This document shows positions 53,667-62,424 of a stretch of DNA of 64,000 bases, one piece after another (the stretch's first letter is position 1; each line of letters opens with the position of its first letter). The stretch comes from Sphingobacteriaceae bacterium (GTDB lineage Bacteria; Bacteroidota; Bacteroidia; B-17B0; Aurantibacillaceae). Made by a program: the position numbers and the translations under genes. A model generated the notes under the pieces. The model was not told the DNA's origin. It did no database searches and worked only from the letters and a program-made list of their open reading frames with translations. The stretch covers positions 19,606-83,605 of the forward strand of contig CANKBS010000017.1 of NCBI GenBank assembly GCA_947480015.1, read 5' to 3'.

Positions 53667-54913
53667 TGAATCACCCTCCTTATACCAATCAATCGCTTAA
53701 AAGGCTGCTGAGTGCTCTGTTGCTGTGTTTGTTGCTAACAACCGGCAGGGCTCAAGAAACGTATAGCCTTTACCCCTTTATTCATTCCAACCTGAATCGC
53801 CTTTATTTTTCTAGTGACAGTTCGGCATTTAAAAATTTTTATTCAAAGCTTGATAAACTAAAAGAAGAAAAAAACGAACGCATAACACTGGTGCACATGG
53901 GTGGTTCGCATGTACAGGGCGGCGTGTGGAGCAATACCTTTTTATCCGATTTTCAAAACAACAACCAAACCAGCGGTGGTGGTTATTTTTCTTTTCCATA
54001 CAAAATTGCCAAAACCAATCAGCAACCTTTTGTCAGTTCTTTTTCAAGTGGCAATTGGAAAAAGTGCCGCGCGGTAGGCAAAGAATTTTGTTTGCCTCTT
54101 GGTATGAGTGCCATGAATGTGTCCACCAACGATTCGTCGCTTTATTTCGGACTAAGTCTTACTATTAAAGCGGCCTGCCGTTCGGTGAATCAAATTAAGG
54201 TGTACCATAATTTTAATCCAAGTTTCGAATTTAAATTATGTCTCAACGATAGTTTTAAAGTAAGCCGGCAAGACGTGAAAGAAAATGAATACAGTCTTTT
54301 TACGTTTAACTATGCCATCGATTCACTTTGTTTTCAATTAATACGAAACGACACGCTTCAAAAAGATTTTGTATTATATGGGTTTAGTCTCGAAAACACG
54401 CTCAATTCAGGTTTTTATTTGGCGGCATTGGGTGCTAACGGCGCCACCAGCAGTTCGTTTTTACGCTGCGCCAGTCTTATTCCGCAACTACAATCCTTAC
54501 AAGGCGATTTGTTTATTATTTCACTTGGCGTTAACGATACCCAATCAAAAAGTTTTGAAAAAGAAGATTACATCGAAAATTACGACAGCCTGATTGGCTT
54601 TATAAAAAAATCAAATCCAGAGGCTTGCATTATATTAACCACCACCACCGATAATTTTATTAAACGTAAAACGTCTAACAAACGTACCATTACCGCACGC
54701 GAGGCCATGTTTGAATTAATGAACAAACACCAGGTGGCTGTTTGGGATTTGTTTAGCATTATGGGCGGCTATAAATCAATGAACAAGTGGTTTGCAAAAG
54801 GTTTGGCTTCTAAAGACAAAGTGCATTTTACCAATAAGGGTTACACCATTGTGGGTAACCTCATGTATGATGCAGTTAACAAGGCTTACGGCAATTATAA
54901 ATTAAAAAACTAA
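53666..54913 (+). CDS. Second exported SGNH-like protein
   Basis: A 415-residue paralogue of the preceding protein, starting at GTG whose G is the last base of the previous stop, so translation is coupled. A signal peptide precedes RAQETYS. The nucleophile block reads VHMGGSHVQGG: the usual GDS is GGS, but the Ser remains. Block III is intact (ISLGVNDTQ) and KVHFTNKGYTIVGN supplies the last Asp/His. It could be an acetyl transferase or esterase acting on a surface polymer. Confidence 0.85.
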   Translation: MNHPPYTNQSLKRLLSALLLCLLLTTGRAQETYSLYPFIHSNLNRLYFSSDSSAFKNFYSKLDKLKEEKNERITLVHMGGSHVQGGVWSNTFLSDFQNNNQTSGGGYFSFPYKIAKTNQQPFVSSFSSGNWKKCRAVGKEFCLPLGMSAMNVSTNDSSLYFGLSLTIKAACRSVNQIKVYHNFNPSFEFKLCLNDSFKVSRQDVKENEYSLFTFNYAIDSLCFQLIRNDTLQKDFVLYGFSLENTLNSGFYLAALGANGATSSSFLRCASLIPQLQSLQGDLFIISLGVNDTQSKSFEKEDYIENYDSLIGFIKKSNPEACIILTTTTDNFIKRKTSNKRTITAREAMFELMNKHQVAVWDLFSIMGGYKSMNKWFAKGLASKDKVHFTNKGYTIVGNLMYDAVNKAYGNYKLKN

Positions 54914-54961
54914 AACATCAACATTCTAAACAACATAATTGCTTATTCGCAGGATAAACCT

Positions 54962-56569
54962 TTGTTGTTTACTCAGGTCTTTTTTTGGGCTTTCTTTTTA
55001 GTTGTGCTTGTATTTTATTCGCTGGTGTATAAAGTTAACAAATTGCGCACCGGATATTTACTAGCGGTGAGTTTGTTTTTTTATTTTAAAACCAGTGGGG
55101 TGTTTGTCCTGCTTTTGCTCTTCACTATTTGCAGTGATTATTTTTGGGGGTCCCGCATCCACCGCTCTAAATCAGCCGCCTGGCGAAAAGTGTTTCTTAG
55201 TATTTCGGTTGTCTTAAATCTTAGTTTACTCTGTTATTTTAAATACGCCTACTTTTTTACCGAAACGCTAAATGAACTCAGTGGCACACACACCCTGTTT
55301 TTTAATCATTTTGCGCATTTCTCAAACAGCTTTTTCTCAACCCATTTTAGCGTCGATAAATTACTATTACCTGTTGGGGTTTCCTTTTTTACCTTTCAGT
55401 CGCTTTCCTACACCATTGATGTTTACCGCAATAAGGTACAACCTGTAAAAAGTATTTTTGATTACGGTTTTTTTGTTTGTTTCTTTCCTCACCTGGTAGC
55501 GGGACCCATCGTAAAGGCCCACGATTTTTTAGATCAAATTTACCAACCTTACAAACTTTCTAAATTCGAATTCGGCATGGCTTTTTTTTGGATTCTGAAT
55601 GGTTTTTGTAAAAAAATTGTGGCCGATTATTTAGCGGTTAATTTTATTGATCGCATTTTTGATAACCCACATTATTATTCGGGAGTCGAAACCATTTTCG
55701 GAATCTTTGGGTACTCCCTACAAATTTATATGGATTTTAGCGGCTATACCGACATGGCCATTGGTTTGGCACTCATTATGGGTTATCGCCTGAAAACAAA
55801 TTTTAATTCCCCCTACAAAGCTACCAGCACCAGCGAATTCTGGAAACGTTGGCACATCTCCCTCTCAAGTTGGTTACAAGAGTATTTGTATATTCCCTTA
55901 GGAGGCAATAGAACCGGTACTATCGGGTCGTATCTCGCCCTGTCGGTGATTATTTTTTTCCTGGTCTTGCTCAGCGGAAAACTCTGGCTTTTACTGGTTT
56001 TCTTGTTCCTTGCCCTCATCTTAGTGCTGCTCTCTTATTTTTTCAAAAAAGTGCATCAAAGCATCAACACCACTATTAATTTAATGGTTACCATGCTCCT
56101 AGGTGGACTCTGGCATGGGAGCAGCTGGCTTTTTATTATTTGGGGTGGCTTAAACGGTATTGGTTTAATCATTCATAAATTTTGGGAAAAAATTTCGCCT
56201 TTTAAAAACACCAACAAGCTAGCCGTAAAAATCATGCTCATGCTTGTTACACTGAGCTTTATAAGTTTTACCCGCATTTTTTTCAGAAGCAGTAATCTAC
56301 AAATTGTAAAAACAATTTTTGATCGTATAAACAATCATTTGGGATTTGACTTAATAGGCAAAGTCATTTATGGATATAAATATGTAATGATGGCTATTCT
56401 AATTGGTTATTTAATCCATTGGATACCCGAACGCTTTAAGTTGCGTTACCGCAGCTGGTTTGCCTCGCAGCATTATGTGGTGATGGGAAGTATAGCGGTG
56501 CTGGTAATTTTTACCATGTATCAACTCATGAGCGGAGAAATGCAAGCTTTTATTTACTTTCAGTTTTAA
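54962..56569 (+). CDS. MBOAT family O-acyltransferase (AlgI/DltB-like)
   Basis: A 535-residue polytopic membrane protein with about eleven helices. MBOAT hallmarks are MDFSGYTDMAIGLALIMGY, KRWHISLSSWLQEYLYIPLG and the catalytic His in LLGGLWHGSSWLFIIWG. Proteins of this family pass acyl groups, usually acetyl, across the membrane to extracellular partners. The two SGNH proteins upstream are probably those partners. The start is taken as TTG at 54962; the frame is open upstream without a better start codon. Confidence 0.94.
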   Translation: MLFTQVFFWAFFLVVLVFYSLVYKVNKLRTGYLLAVSLFFYFKTSGVFVLLLLFTICSDYFWGSRIHRSKSAAWRKVFLSISVVLNLSLLCYFKYAYFFTETLNELSGTHTLFFNHFAHFSNSFFSTHFSVDKLLLPVGVSFFTFQSLSYTIDVYRNKVQPVKSIFDYGFFVCFFPHLVAGPIVKAHDFLDQIYQPYKLSKFEFGMAFFWILNGFCKKIVADYLAVNFIDRIFDNPHYYSGVETIFGIFGYSLQIYMDFSGYTDMAIGLALIMGYRLKTNFNSPYKATSTSEFWKRWHISLSSWLQEYLYIPLGGNRTGTIGSYLALSVIIFFLVLLSGKLWLLLVFLFLALILVLLSYFFKKVHQSINTTINLMVTMLLGGLWHGSSWLFIIWGGLNGIGLIIHKFWEKISPFKNTNKLAVKIMLMLVTLSFISFTRIFFRSSNLQIVKTIFDRINNHLGFDLIGKVIYGYKYVMMAILIGYLIHWIPERFKLRYRSWFASQHYVVMGSIAVLVIFTMYQLMSGEMQAFIYFQF

Positions 56570-56651
56570 TAAACAAAGCTTATTAGGTTTTAGTGATTAG
56601 TGTTTAGTTTTTAGTATTGGTTCTTGCATCTTGCCTCTTCAATTTACAATC

Positions 56652-56707
56652 TTTAATCTTTAATCTTTAATCTTTAATCTTTAATCTGCAATCTTTAATC
56701 TTTAATC
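56652..56707 (+). repeat. Heptamer tandem repeat (TTTAATC)n
   Basis: Eight consecutive 7-nt units: five exact TTTAATC, one variant TGCAATC, then two exact TTTAATC. The array runs into the stop codon of the ABC transporter gene on the minus strand. Upstream (56586-56613) are looser TTTAG-type repeats. Confidence 0.9.
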
Positions 56708-59700
56708 AGTATTGTTTCTTTTTCTTAAACATCGAAGCTAAATTCTCAAGCCCATCCAAAACCTTTTTAAAGATGTCGAAATATAAGGTGATGATCAGAA
56801 ATAAACTCATGACCCAAATCACCGAAATATTAAACCAATACGTTGAATAATACGAGCCTAGGAAGTTTTTACGCGGAGCAAAGAAATGCGCTCTTCCTAA
56901 CTTCGAATCCATAGGATCTTGGAACACCGGATCAACTTGCTGAATGAGTCGTCCGTTTTTTTCCAAACTCTTTTCACCACTAATATCGTTGGCGTTTTTA
57001 ACCAATTGCGTTAAACTCTCGTTTTCACAATCATCTTTAAACTTTACCAAACCATCGTTACCCATTTCTTTAATGAGTTTTTGAGTCAACGAGTCTTCTT
57101 TATGGCGCGCGGCGATGTCAACGGTGATATAATGATTTTTTAAAACCGAGTTTAAATACTCATCACGAATGCCTTTGGCAACGGTTTCATCATAATCTCT
57201 ACTATTAATCTTGGCTAAAACCGCACATTTTTTCTTACTGTATTTCTGTTCTTTTTCTAGTTCATTGTGCAAGAAATCAATTTCATTACTCAACTCACTT
57301 AACTTTTTACCGGACTTTAACTCCATCTCAATTTTTGAAACTTTGTTAACGATTTTAGTCATCCAGTAATCCTTTTTATAAGAAGCAATGCTTATGCGTT
57401 TATGCTCTTTGTAAAAGGATTTTTCATAAGCGTTTTCTTTAAACTGGTTCACTGCCAATGCCTCAAAAGCCCAACGGCTGGCCATTATTTCACCAGCTAC
57501 GGGCACACTGCCTTGGGTAGCTAAGGTTGGATTTAATTTATCAAACTTAACAACCACCCCGGCTAATAATAACTGCGGAATAATTAAAAACGGAATTAAA
57601 ATATAAATGGTCACCGCCGAGTTAAAGGCCGAAGAAATGTTTAAGCCTAAAATATTAGCAAAACACGAGGTGGTAAATAATACCATCCAATAATCCATAT
57701 ACATGCCTTGAATGCCTAAAATAGAATTACCCACAAAAATAAAAGTCATGGTTTGTATGGCCGATAACACAAACATAATCATGATCTTACTCCACAAATA
57801 ACTGCCCTTGCTTAAATTTAAAAAAGATTCTCTTTTTCTAATTTTCCGATCGCGAATAATCTCTTCGGCACTTACCGTTAAACCTATAAACAACGCTACG
57901 ACAACCGACATAAACATATAAGCCGGTATGTTCTCATTGTTTTTAAAAATATATCCCTTACTATTTTCTTCATCGGTATTAAAATACCTTACCAAATAGG
58001 CCAATATAAAGGCGAGTAGGGGAGCCTCTAAAAAATTAATTAAAAGGTACTGGGTATTGGTGAGTTTACTTTTTACATCACGGGTAATAAATACCTTAAA
58101 CTGTTTAAAGACATTCGGAATCTTAAAAATACTTTCCGGTATCTCGGTATGCTTCTTCTCGGTATGAATGCCCTTTTCAATCAGTTCTTTGTAATGCTGG
58201 TTCCAGGTAACGGGACTCACCTTACGGTTAAAAGTTAAATTACCGTATTCATCCAACACCTTGCTTTCAATAATATTAAAAATCTGTTCGGGGTTTACAT
58301 TACCACAATACACACATTCCGATTCTTCGGCATTTACGTGATTTACCAAATGTTTAAAATAACTCACCGCATCAACCGGATTGCCATAATAAATCGGATA
58401 CCCACCCACATCTAAAATCATGAGCTTATCAAACATTTTATAAATATCTGACGAGGGCTGATGAATAACCACAAAAATTAATTTACCCTTTAACGCAAGT
58501 TCCTTTAAAAGGTCCATGATGTTTTCTGAATCTCGCGACGATAAACCCGAAGTGGGCTCATCCACAAACAACACACTGGGTTCACGAATCAACTCCAGTG
58601 AGATGTTTAAACGCTTACGTTGCCCACCCGATATGGTTTTCTCAAGCGGTGACCCAACTTTTAAATGTTTGGTTTCACTTAAACCTAAATTGGCCAATAA
58701 ATCATTACAGTTTTTTGTAATCTCATCATCGGGCAAATTACCAAAACACAATTTGGCATTGTAAAATAAATTTTCAAATACGGTGAGCTCTTCAATCAAC
58801 AAGTCATCCTGACTCACATGGCCAATCACCCCTTTAATTTGATCTTGTTCGGTATGAATGTTTTTACCGTTAATTTTTACCGATCCGCCACTGGGGGTTT
58901 CAATGCTGTTTAAGACGTTTAATAAGGTCGATTTTCCGGCCCCGGAACCGCCCATAATACCAATTAATTTACCACTATCTTCATTAATGTTAACGTCTCT
59001 TAAGCCAAGTTTGCCACCTTTAAATTTGTATTCCAAATTCGTAACTTCAAAGGTAATGCGGGCTCGCGACTCGTCACTTAAAAAGCGACTAATCACATCG
59101 CTGTAATAAATGGGTTTTATTTTACTCGAACGAATGGATGAACCAGGTGTAAAAATGTGAATGCGTTCACGCGAAATACCTTGCCCGTTTAACTGAAGTT
59201 CTACCTTACCATAAATACGCAAAGCATACATCGACACACTGCTAATTTGTATAATGCGCACATCTTCCTGCATGGGCTCGCAATACACGTGCTTGCTAAC
59301 ATTGTTATAGCCGTTTTCTTTGTTGTTGATGACCAAAATATTAGGGTTATTCGGAATCACTTCCAAACCATCTTCAATAAAGGATTTTAATAAACGAAAT
59401 TCTTCATCAGGTATATTAAACGTTTCGGCTACTGTTAAAACAAACTCATGTTCTTGGTGCGAAATTTCGTTGCTCGAATAAATAAACTCCAACAAACGAA
59501 TCAACACAATTACTTTCTGTGGTTGCTCTAATTCTTGATTAATTTGAGTACAAATCTTTAACACCTTCACCGAGTTCACCGAGGTGCGCTTGGCAGCGCC
59601 TTCCTTGCGTTTACTGGCGTTTTGGTGCGACTCCAAATACTCGTCAAATATTTTTAAATAGGTATCAACCTGCTCTAAATTTAATTGCTGTTTCAAAAAA

Positions 59701-59795
59701 GACTGCACAATCTGTCTCCCTGTATTATTAATGCCGTCAACCTTCGCAATAATTGCGAACATTTGCATTAAGGCTCTTAAAATTCGTTCACTCAT
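56706..59795 (-). CDS. ABCG-type transporter, ATPase and permease in one chain, with TerB-like N-terminus
   Basis: A 1029-residue protein. Residues 1-145 resemble a TerB-like helical domain (LMQMFAIIAKVDGINNTGRQ, SSNEISHQEHEFVLTVAETF). A linker of about 100 residues precedes the ABC domain: Walker A in IMGGSGAGKSTLLNVLN, signature TISGGQRKRLNISLELI and Walker B in VLFVDEPTSGLSSRD. The permease part has six or so helices starting near residue 590 (FLEAPLLAFILAYLVRYF), interrupted by a long coiled-coil loop (about 800-960; KIVNKVSKIEMELKSGKKLS), with the last helix near the C-terminus. The order ATPase-then-permease is that of ABCG half-transporters. Substrate unknown. Confidence 0.9.
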   Translation of the reverse strand: MSERILRALMQMFAIIAKVDGINNTGRQIVQSFLKQQLNLEQVDTYLKIFDEYLESHQNASKRKEGAAKRTSVNSVKVLKICTQINQELEQPQKVIVLIRLLEFIYSSNEISHQEHEFVLTVAETFNIPDEEFRLLKSFIEDGLEVIPNNPNILVINNKENGYNNVSKHVYCEPMQEDVRIIQISSVSMYALRIYGKVELQLNGQGISRERIHIFTPGSSIRSSKIKPIYYSDVISRFLSDESRARITFEVTNLEYKFKGGKLGLRDVNINEDSGKLIGIMGGSGAGKSTLLNVLNSIETPSGGSVKINGKNIHTEQDQIKGVIGHVSQDDLLIEELTVFENLFYNAKLCFGNLPDDEITKNCNDLLANLGLSETKHLKVGSPLEKTISGGQRKRLNISLELIREPSVLFVDEPTSGLSSRDSENIMDLLKELALKGKLIFVVIHQPSSDIYKMFDKLMILDVGGYPIYYGNPVDAVSYFKHLVNHVNAEESECVYCGNVNPEQIFNIIESKVLDEYGNLTFNRKVSPVTWNQHYKELIEKGIHTEKKHTEIPESIFKIPNVFKQFKVFITRDVKSKLTNTQYLLINFLEAPLLAFILAYLVRYFNTDEENSKGYIFKNNENIPAYMFMSVVVALFIGLTVSAEEIIRDRKIRKRESFLNLSKGSYLWSKIMIMFVLSAIQTMTFIFVGNSILGIQGMYMDYWMVLFTTSCFANILGLNISSAFNSAVTIYILIPFLIIPQLLLAGVVVKFDKLNPTLATQGSVPVAGEIMASRWAFEALAVNQFKENAYEKSFYKEHKRISIASYKKDYWMTKIVNKVSKIEMELKSGKKLSELSNEIDFLHNELEKEQKYSKKKCAVLAKINSRDYDETVAKGIRDEYLNSVLKNHYITVDIAARHKEDSLTQKLIKEMGNDGLVKFKDDCENESLTQLVKNANDISGEKSLEKNGRLIQQVDPVFQDPMDSKLGRAHFFAPRKNFLGSYYSTYWFNISVIWVMSLFLIITLYFDIFKKVLDGLENLASMFKKKKQY

Positions 59796-59807
59796 AGTAT
59801 TGACTCT

Positions 59808-60299
59808 TTATTTTTTTCCGTATATGGTTTCGTAAAAACAGATCGAAATTTTCCTGATCTGGCTCGCATCTTGTTTTGTGAAATCCGATTCTGCAGCATT
59901 AAAAACCAGTGACGTTATTCCGTCGTCTTTTAGGGTTACAATGTAGTTTTTAAATACCTCTATAACAAACATTCCCCGTGTTTTGTTAATTTTGTATTGT
60001 TTGGCTCCCTTGGCATAATAACTCTTGCTTCCCGACCTTATTTCAAGCACATCCACCTTATCAAAATAGAAGTTTTCGGTCACCACAAATTTGATGAACA
60101 ATTTATCATCATTCGATTTAAATAATTTAACGGTGCTCAGGTTTTTTAAAACGGTCTCCAACGATTGCCCATGCATTACGATGCCTTTCTCGGGGATACT
60201 TAAGGTGTCTTCCACAAAAGTAAAGGCACACTTCGACTGCGCACGACAAAGCAGCATCGATAAAAAAACGCCTGCTATTACACCAATTAGTCGCTTCAT
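59808..60299 (-). CDS. Small exported protein of unknown function
   Basis: A 163-residue protein started at ATG 60299 (MKRLIGVIAGVFLSMLLCRA), which gives a normal signal peptide; twelve codons are open before it. The mature part is beta-rich (KLFIKFVVTENFYFDKVDVL, KQYKINKTRGMFVIEVFKN) and not recognised. It ends 12 bp before the ABCG transporter gene and is likely cotranscribed with it. Confidence 0.75.
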   Translation of the reverse strand: MKRLIGVIAGVFLSMLLCRAQSKCAFTFVEDTLSIPEKGIVMHGQSLETVLKNLSTVKLFKSNDDKLFIKFVVTENFYFDKVDVLEIRSGSKSYYAKGAKQYKINKTRGMFVIEVFKNYIVTLKDDGITSLVFNAAESDFTKQDASQIRKISICFYETIYGKK

Positions 60300-60340
60300 G
60301 TTTTTGTCACAAGCCTTTTTAATTTTGAATTCCAAGATAC

Positions 60341-60370
60341 AAAAAAAGGATAAAGCTGAGCTCTATCCTT
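60341..60370 (-). terminator. Rho-independent terminator between two exported-protein genes
   Basis: On the minus strand AAGGATAGAGC and GCTTTATCCTT form an 11-bp stem (one G-T pair) with a 3-nt loop, followed by a T run. It separates the gene ending at 60396 from the one starting at 60299, so the transporter needs its own promoter or read-through. Confidence 0.88.
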
Positions 60371-60395
60371 GCTAAAATTTGCTTTAATTTAATGT

Positions 60396-60824
60396 CTATT
60401 GTTGTTTAAAGCCTATTAAAATTACGGCACATCCCGAACCCGGGTTTTTATTGGCATCTAATTGGGCTTCAATAATGGCTTCAACCGATGATTTTACTTT
60501 AAAATTCCAAAAAGGGGCATTTTTTTGATCGCGGTTCGAAAATAACAAATGACGGTCTTGATCGTAAATATTAAAAATCAAATTCCCATCCGAACGCCCA
60601 CTACAAGCAGCTATACGGTAAGTGGTTTCCCCAAAAAAAGTAGTGTGAAACTCAGCATATTCCTCCGAATTTAACAATAATGAGCGGTATTGCTGTCCAT
60701 CTGAAATAAAACTGGAAATGATGTGTTTTGCGCACATGGTGGCAATCGAATCACATTGAGCCGCCGATTTATTAATACAAGCGCCTACTGTAAAAAAACT
60801 CAGGGCTAAAATAAATTTCTTCAT
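60396..60824 (-). CDS. Small exported protein of unknown function
   Basis: A 142-residue protein with a signal peptide (KFILALSFFTVGACINKSAA). The mature part has five Cys (QCDSIATMCAKHIIS, RIAACSG, GSGCAVILIGF) and a beta pattern reminiscent of small sandwich domains (NLIFNIYDQDRHLLFSNR). No known family is recognised. Its start overlaps the preceding lipoprotein stop by one base. Confidence 0.75.
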   Translation of the reverse strand: MKKFILALSFFTVGACINKSAAQCDSIATMCAKHIISSFISDGQQYRSLLLNSEEYAEFHTTFFGETTYRIAACSGRSDGNLIFNIYDQDRHLLFSNRDQKNAPFWNFKVKSSVEAIIEAQLDANKNPGSGCAVILIGFKQQ

Positions 60825-61735
60825 TAGGATTGAGTGGTATTAATTATTTTATTTCTAATATCTTTCACCTTATCAGTTATTTGTTGCAACTGATCATCCG
60901 ACACAATAATCTCGGTGGTGCTGTTAATATAAGTGAGTTTTTTAGTGGTATCGGTTAGCGGTTCAACAAAATTATACTTAAACTGTATGCCTTCGTAAAT
61001 TTTAAAAAGTTCCGATAAACCGATGGTTAAATCAGCAACTGCGGGATTCGCATTTTTACCCAAAATTTTAATCAAACTGGTTAAGGCTTGTTTTTGCTCA
61101 GCAATACGGTAACGAATTTGATCGGTTTTTTTAGTTTTGTAAGCCGTCGTTGAAAAATGCATGCCTTCAATCCAGCCGCCGGCCAATATTAAACTACTCA
61201 CATCGGTACGTTGATTTTCTTTTAAATAAGCATCGCTGCCACGGTAAGCAATCCCTACCAACACCATCATACTGTCTTTGTTGGTGATGTTCTTTTTTAT
61301 GCGATCCATGGTCGGACCATCAAAGGCCGCCGAAATACCTAATTTATCGGTGAGTTGTTTTATGGAAGCCAAATAGCCCAAAGCATCTTGCGTTTGATTG
61401 TATAAGGACACATAACCCAAATCAGCCCCATATATACCCAAATTTAAAGCTCTTGAATAATCGGTAGAAAAGGTATTTACCTTGTTGGAAACGCTCAACA
61501 CATTTTTGTCGTAAGCAATCCCACTTTTTTGAATCAATAATGCTGTTTGGATGGGGGATGGTACGCTAAATAACTCGCCGTCTACATTTAAAACCGACGA
61601 TTTTACAGTATCCGGAGTTTCAATCATATCCTCCTTTTCTTCATCACCCTTCCCGCCAGTACACGAAGTTAATGCCCACACCGAAAAAAATACAAGTATA
61701 AAATGTTTAGAAAACATGCCTTTAAAATTAGTCAT
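60824..61735 (-). CDS. Lipoprotein of unknown function
   Basis: A 303-residue protein with an N-terminal signal and lipobox (FFSVWALTSC, Cys25 followed by TGGKGDEEKED), so it is probably anchored in the outer membrane. The mature part is almost all helical (LNLGIYGADLGYVSLYNQTQ, RYRIAEQKQALTSLIKILG). The start may be the first ATG or the one six codons later. It is the first gene of a minus-strand group with the next small exported protein. Confidence 0.8.
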   Translation of the reverse strand: MTNFKGMFSKHFILVFFSVWALTSCTGGKGDEEKEDMIETPDTVKSSVLNVDGELFSVPSPIQTALLIQKSGIAYDKNVLSVSNKVNTFSTDYSRALNLGIYGADLGYVSLYNQTQDALGYLASIKQLTDKLGISAAFDGPTMDRIKKNITNKDSMMVLVGIAYRGSDAYLKENQRTDVSSLILAGGWIEGMHFSTTAYKTKKTDQIRYRIAEQKQALTSLIKILGKNANPAVADLTIGLSELFKIYEGIQFKYNFVEPLTDTTKKLTYINSTTEIIVSDDQLQQITDKVKDIRNKIINTTQS

Positions 61736-61975
61736 CTACAAATGGATGGTTAAATAAATTAAATATACTCCAAGTAAACAAAAATTAATGATACTGGCAA
61801 AAAAATTTAAGCCTGTTTTTGGTTTAAAAAACAACATAAAATTAAGCCAAAATCCCTCTTCATTTAGGCCTGCGTCTTAGCAGAATTGGCCATGCATGTT
61901 GGCTTATTAACCATGTTGAGACTTGATTTTTAGGAGGACAAACAGGCACAGCTCCTAAACCCGCTACTGTTTTTT
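61736..61975. other. Non-coding stretch before the 139-bp repeats
   Basis: No gene is seen. It contains the promoter region of the lipoprotein gene and then a GC-richer part (61860-61975) that shares the tail TTTTTTCACAG with the repeat units that follow. Confidence 0.6.
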
Positions 61976-62390
61976 CACAGCACCCTAAACAATGATCTGA
62001 GAAATTCTGCCGCAGGCATTTAGGCACCGAGCTTACACCCAGCTTAGCGAAATTCGCGAAATCTGCGTCAACGTGTATAGTTAACGAGATAGGACAAAAT
62101 TGATTGACGTTTTTCACAGCACCCTAAATAATGATCTGAGAAATTCTGCCGCAGGCATTTAGGCACCGAGCTTACACCCAGCTTAGCGAAATTCGCGAAA
62201 TCTGCGTCAACGTGTATAGTTAACGAGATAGGACAAAATTGATTGACGTTTTTCACAGCACCCTGAACACCGATCTGAGAAATTCTGCCGCAGGCATTTA
62301 GGCAGCCAGCTTACACCCAGCTCAGCGAAATCGGTGAGACCGGCGTCAACATTCCCAGTTTAAGGAAATTAGACCCCAAGCACCCCAGCT
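61976..62390. repeat. Three tandem copies of a 139-bp repeat
   Basis: Units start at 61976, 62115 and 62254 with the same CACAGCACCCT. The first two differ by a single base; the third, nearest mnmE, is clearly diverged and its end is lost around 62370-62390. The unit length is not a multiple of three, and the short open frames inside it are the same peptide repeated by duplication, so it is not a protein repeat. The core contains GCGAAATTCGC, a perfect palindrome, in copies 1 and 2. Confidence 0.92.
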
Positions 62391-62424
62391 AATTTCTGCA
62401 ATAAATTAAGTAATTTAGTCGCTC

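Noticed and set aside
56652..56707. Possible regulatory iteron array or origin
   Set aside because: Simple 7-nt slippage repeat without a replication gene, AT-rich unwinding region or DnaA-type boxes that I can recognise.
61860..62256. Two open frames encoding nearly the same peptide on the minus strand
   Set aside because: They exist only because the 139-bp unit is duplicated; the unit length is not divisible by three, so the frame is lost at each junction.
61976..62390. Possible CRISPR array
   Set aside because: The repeats are 139 bp, directly adjacent, with no spacers, and no cas genes are nearby.
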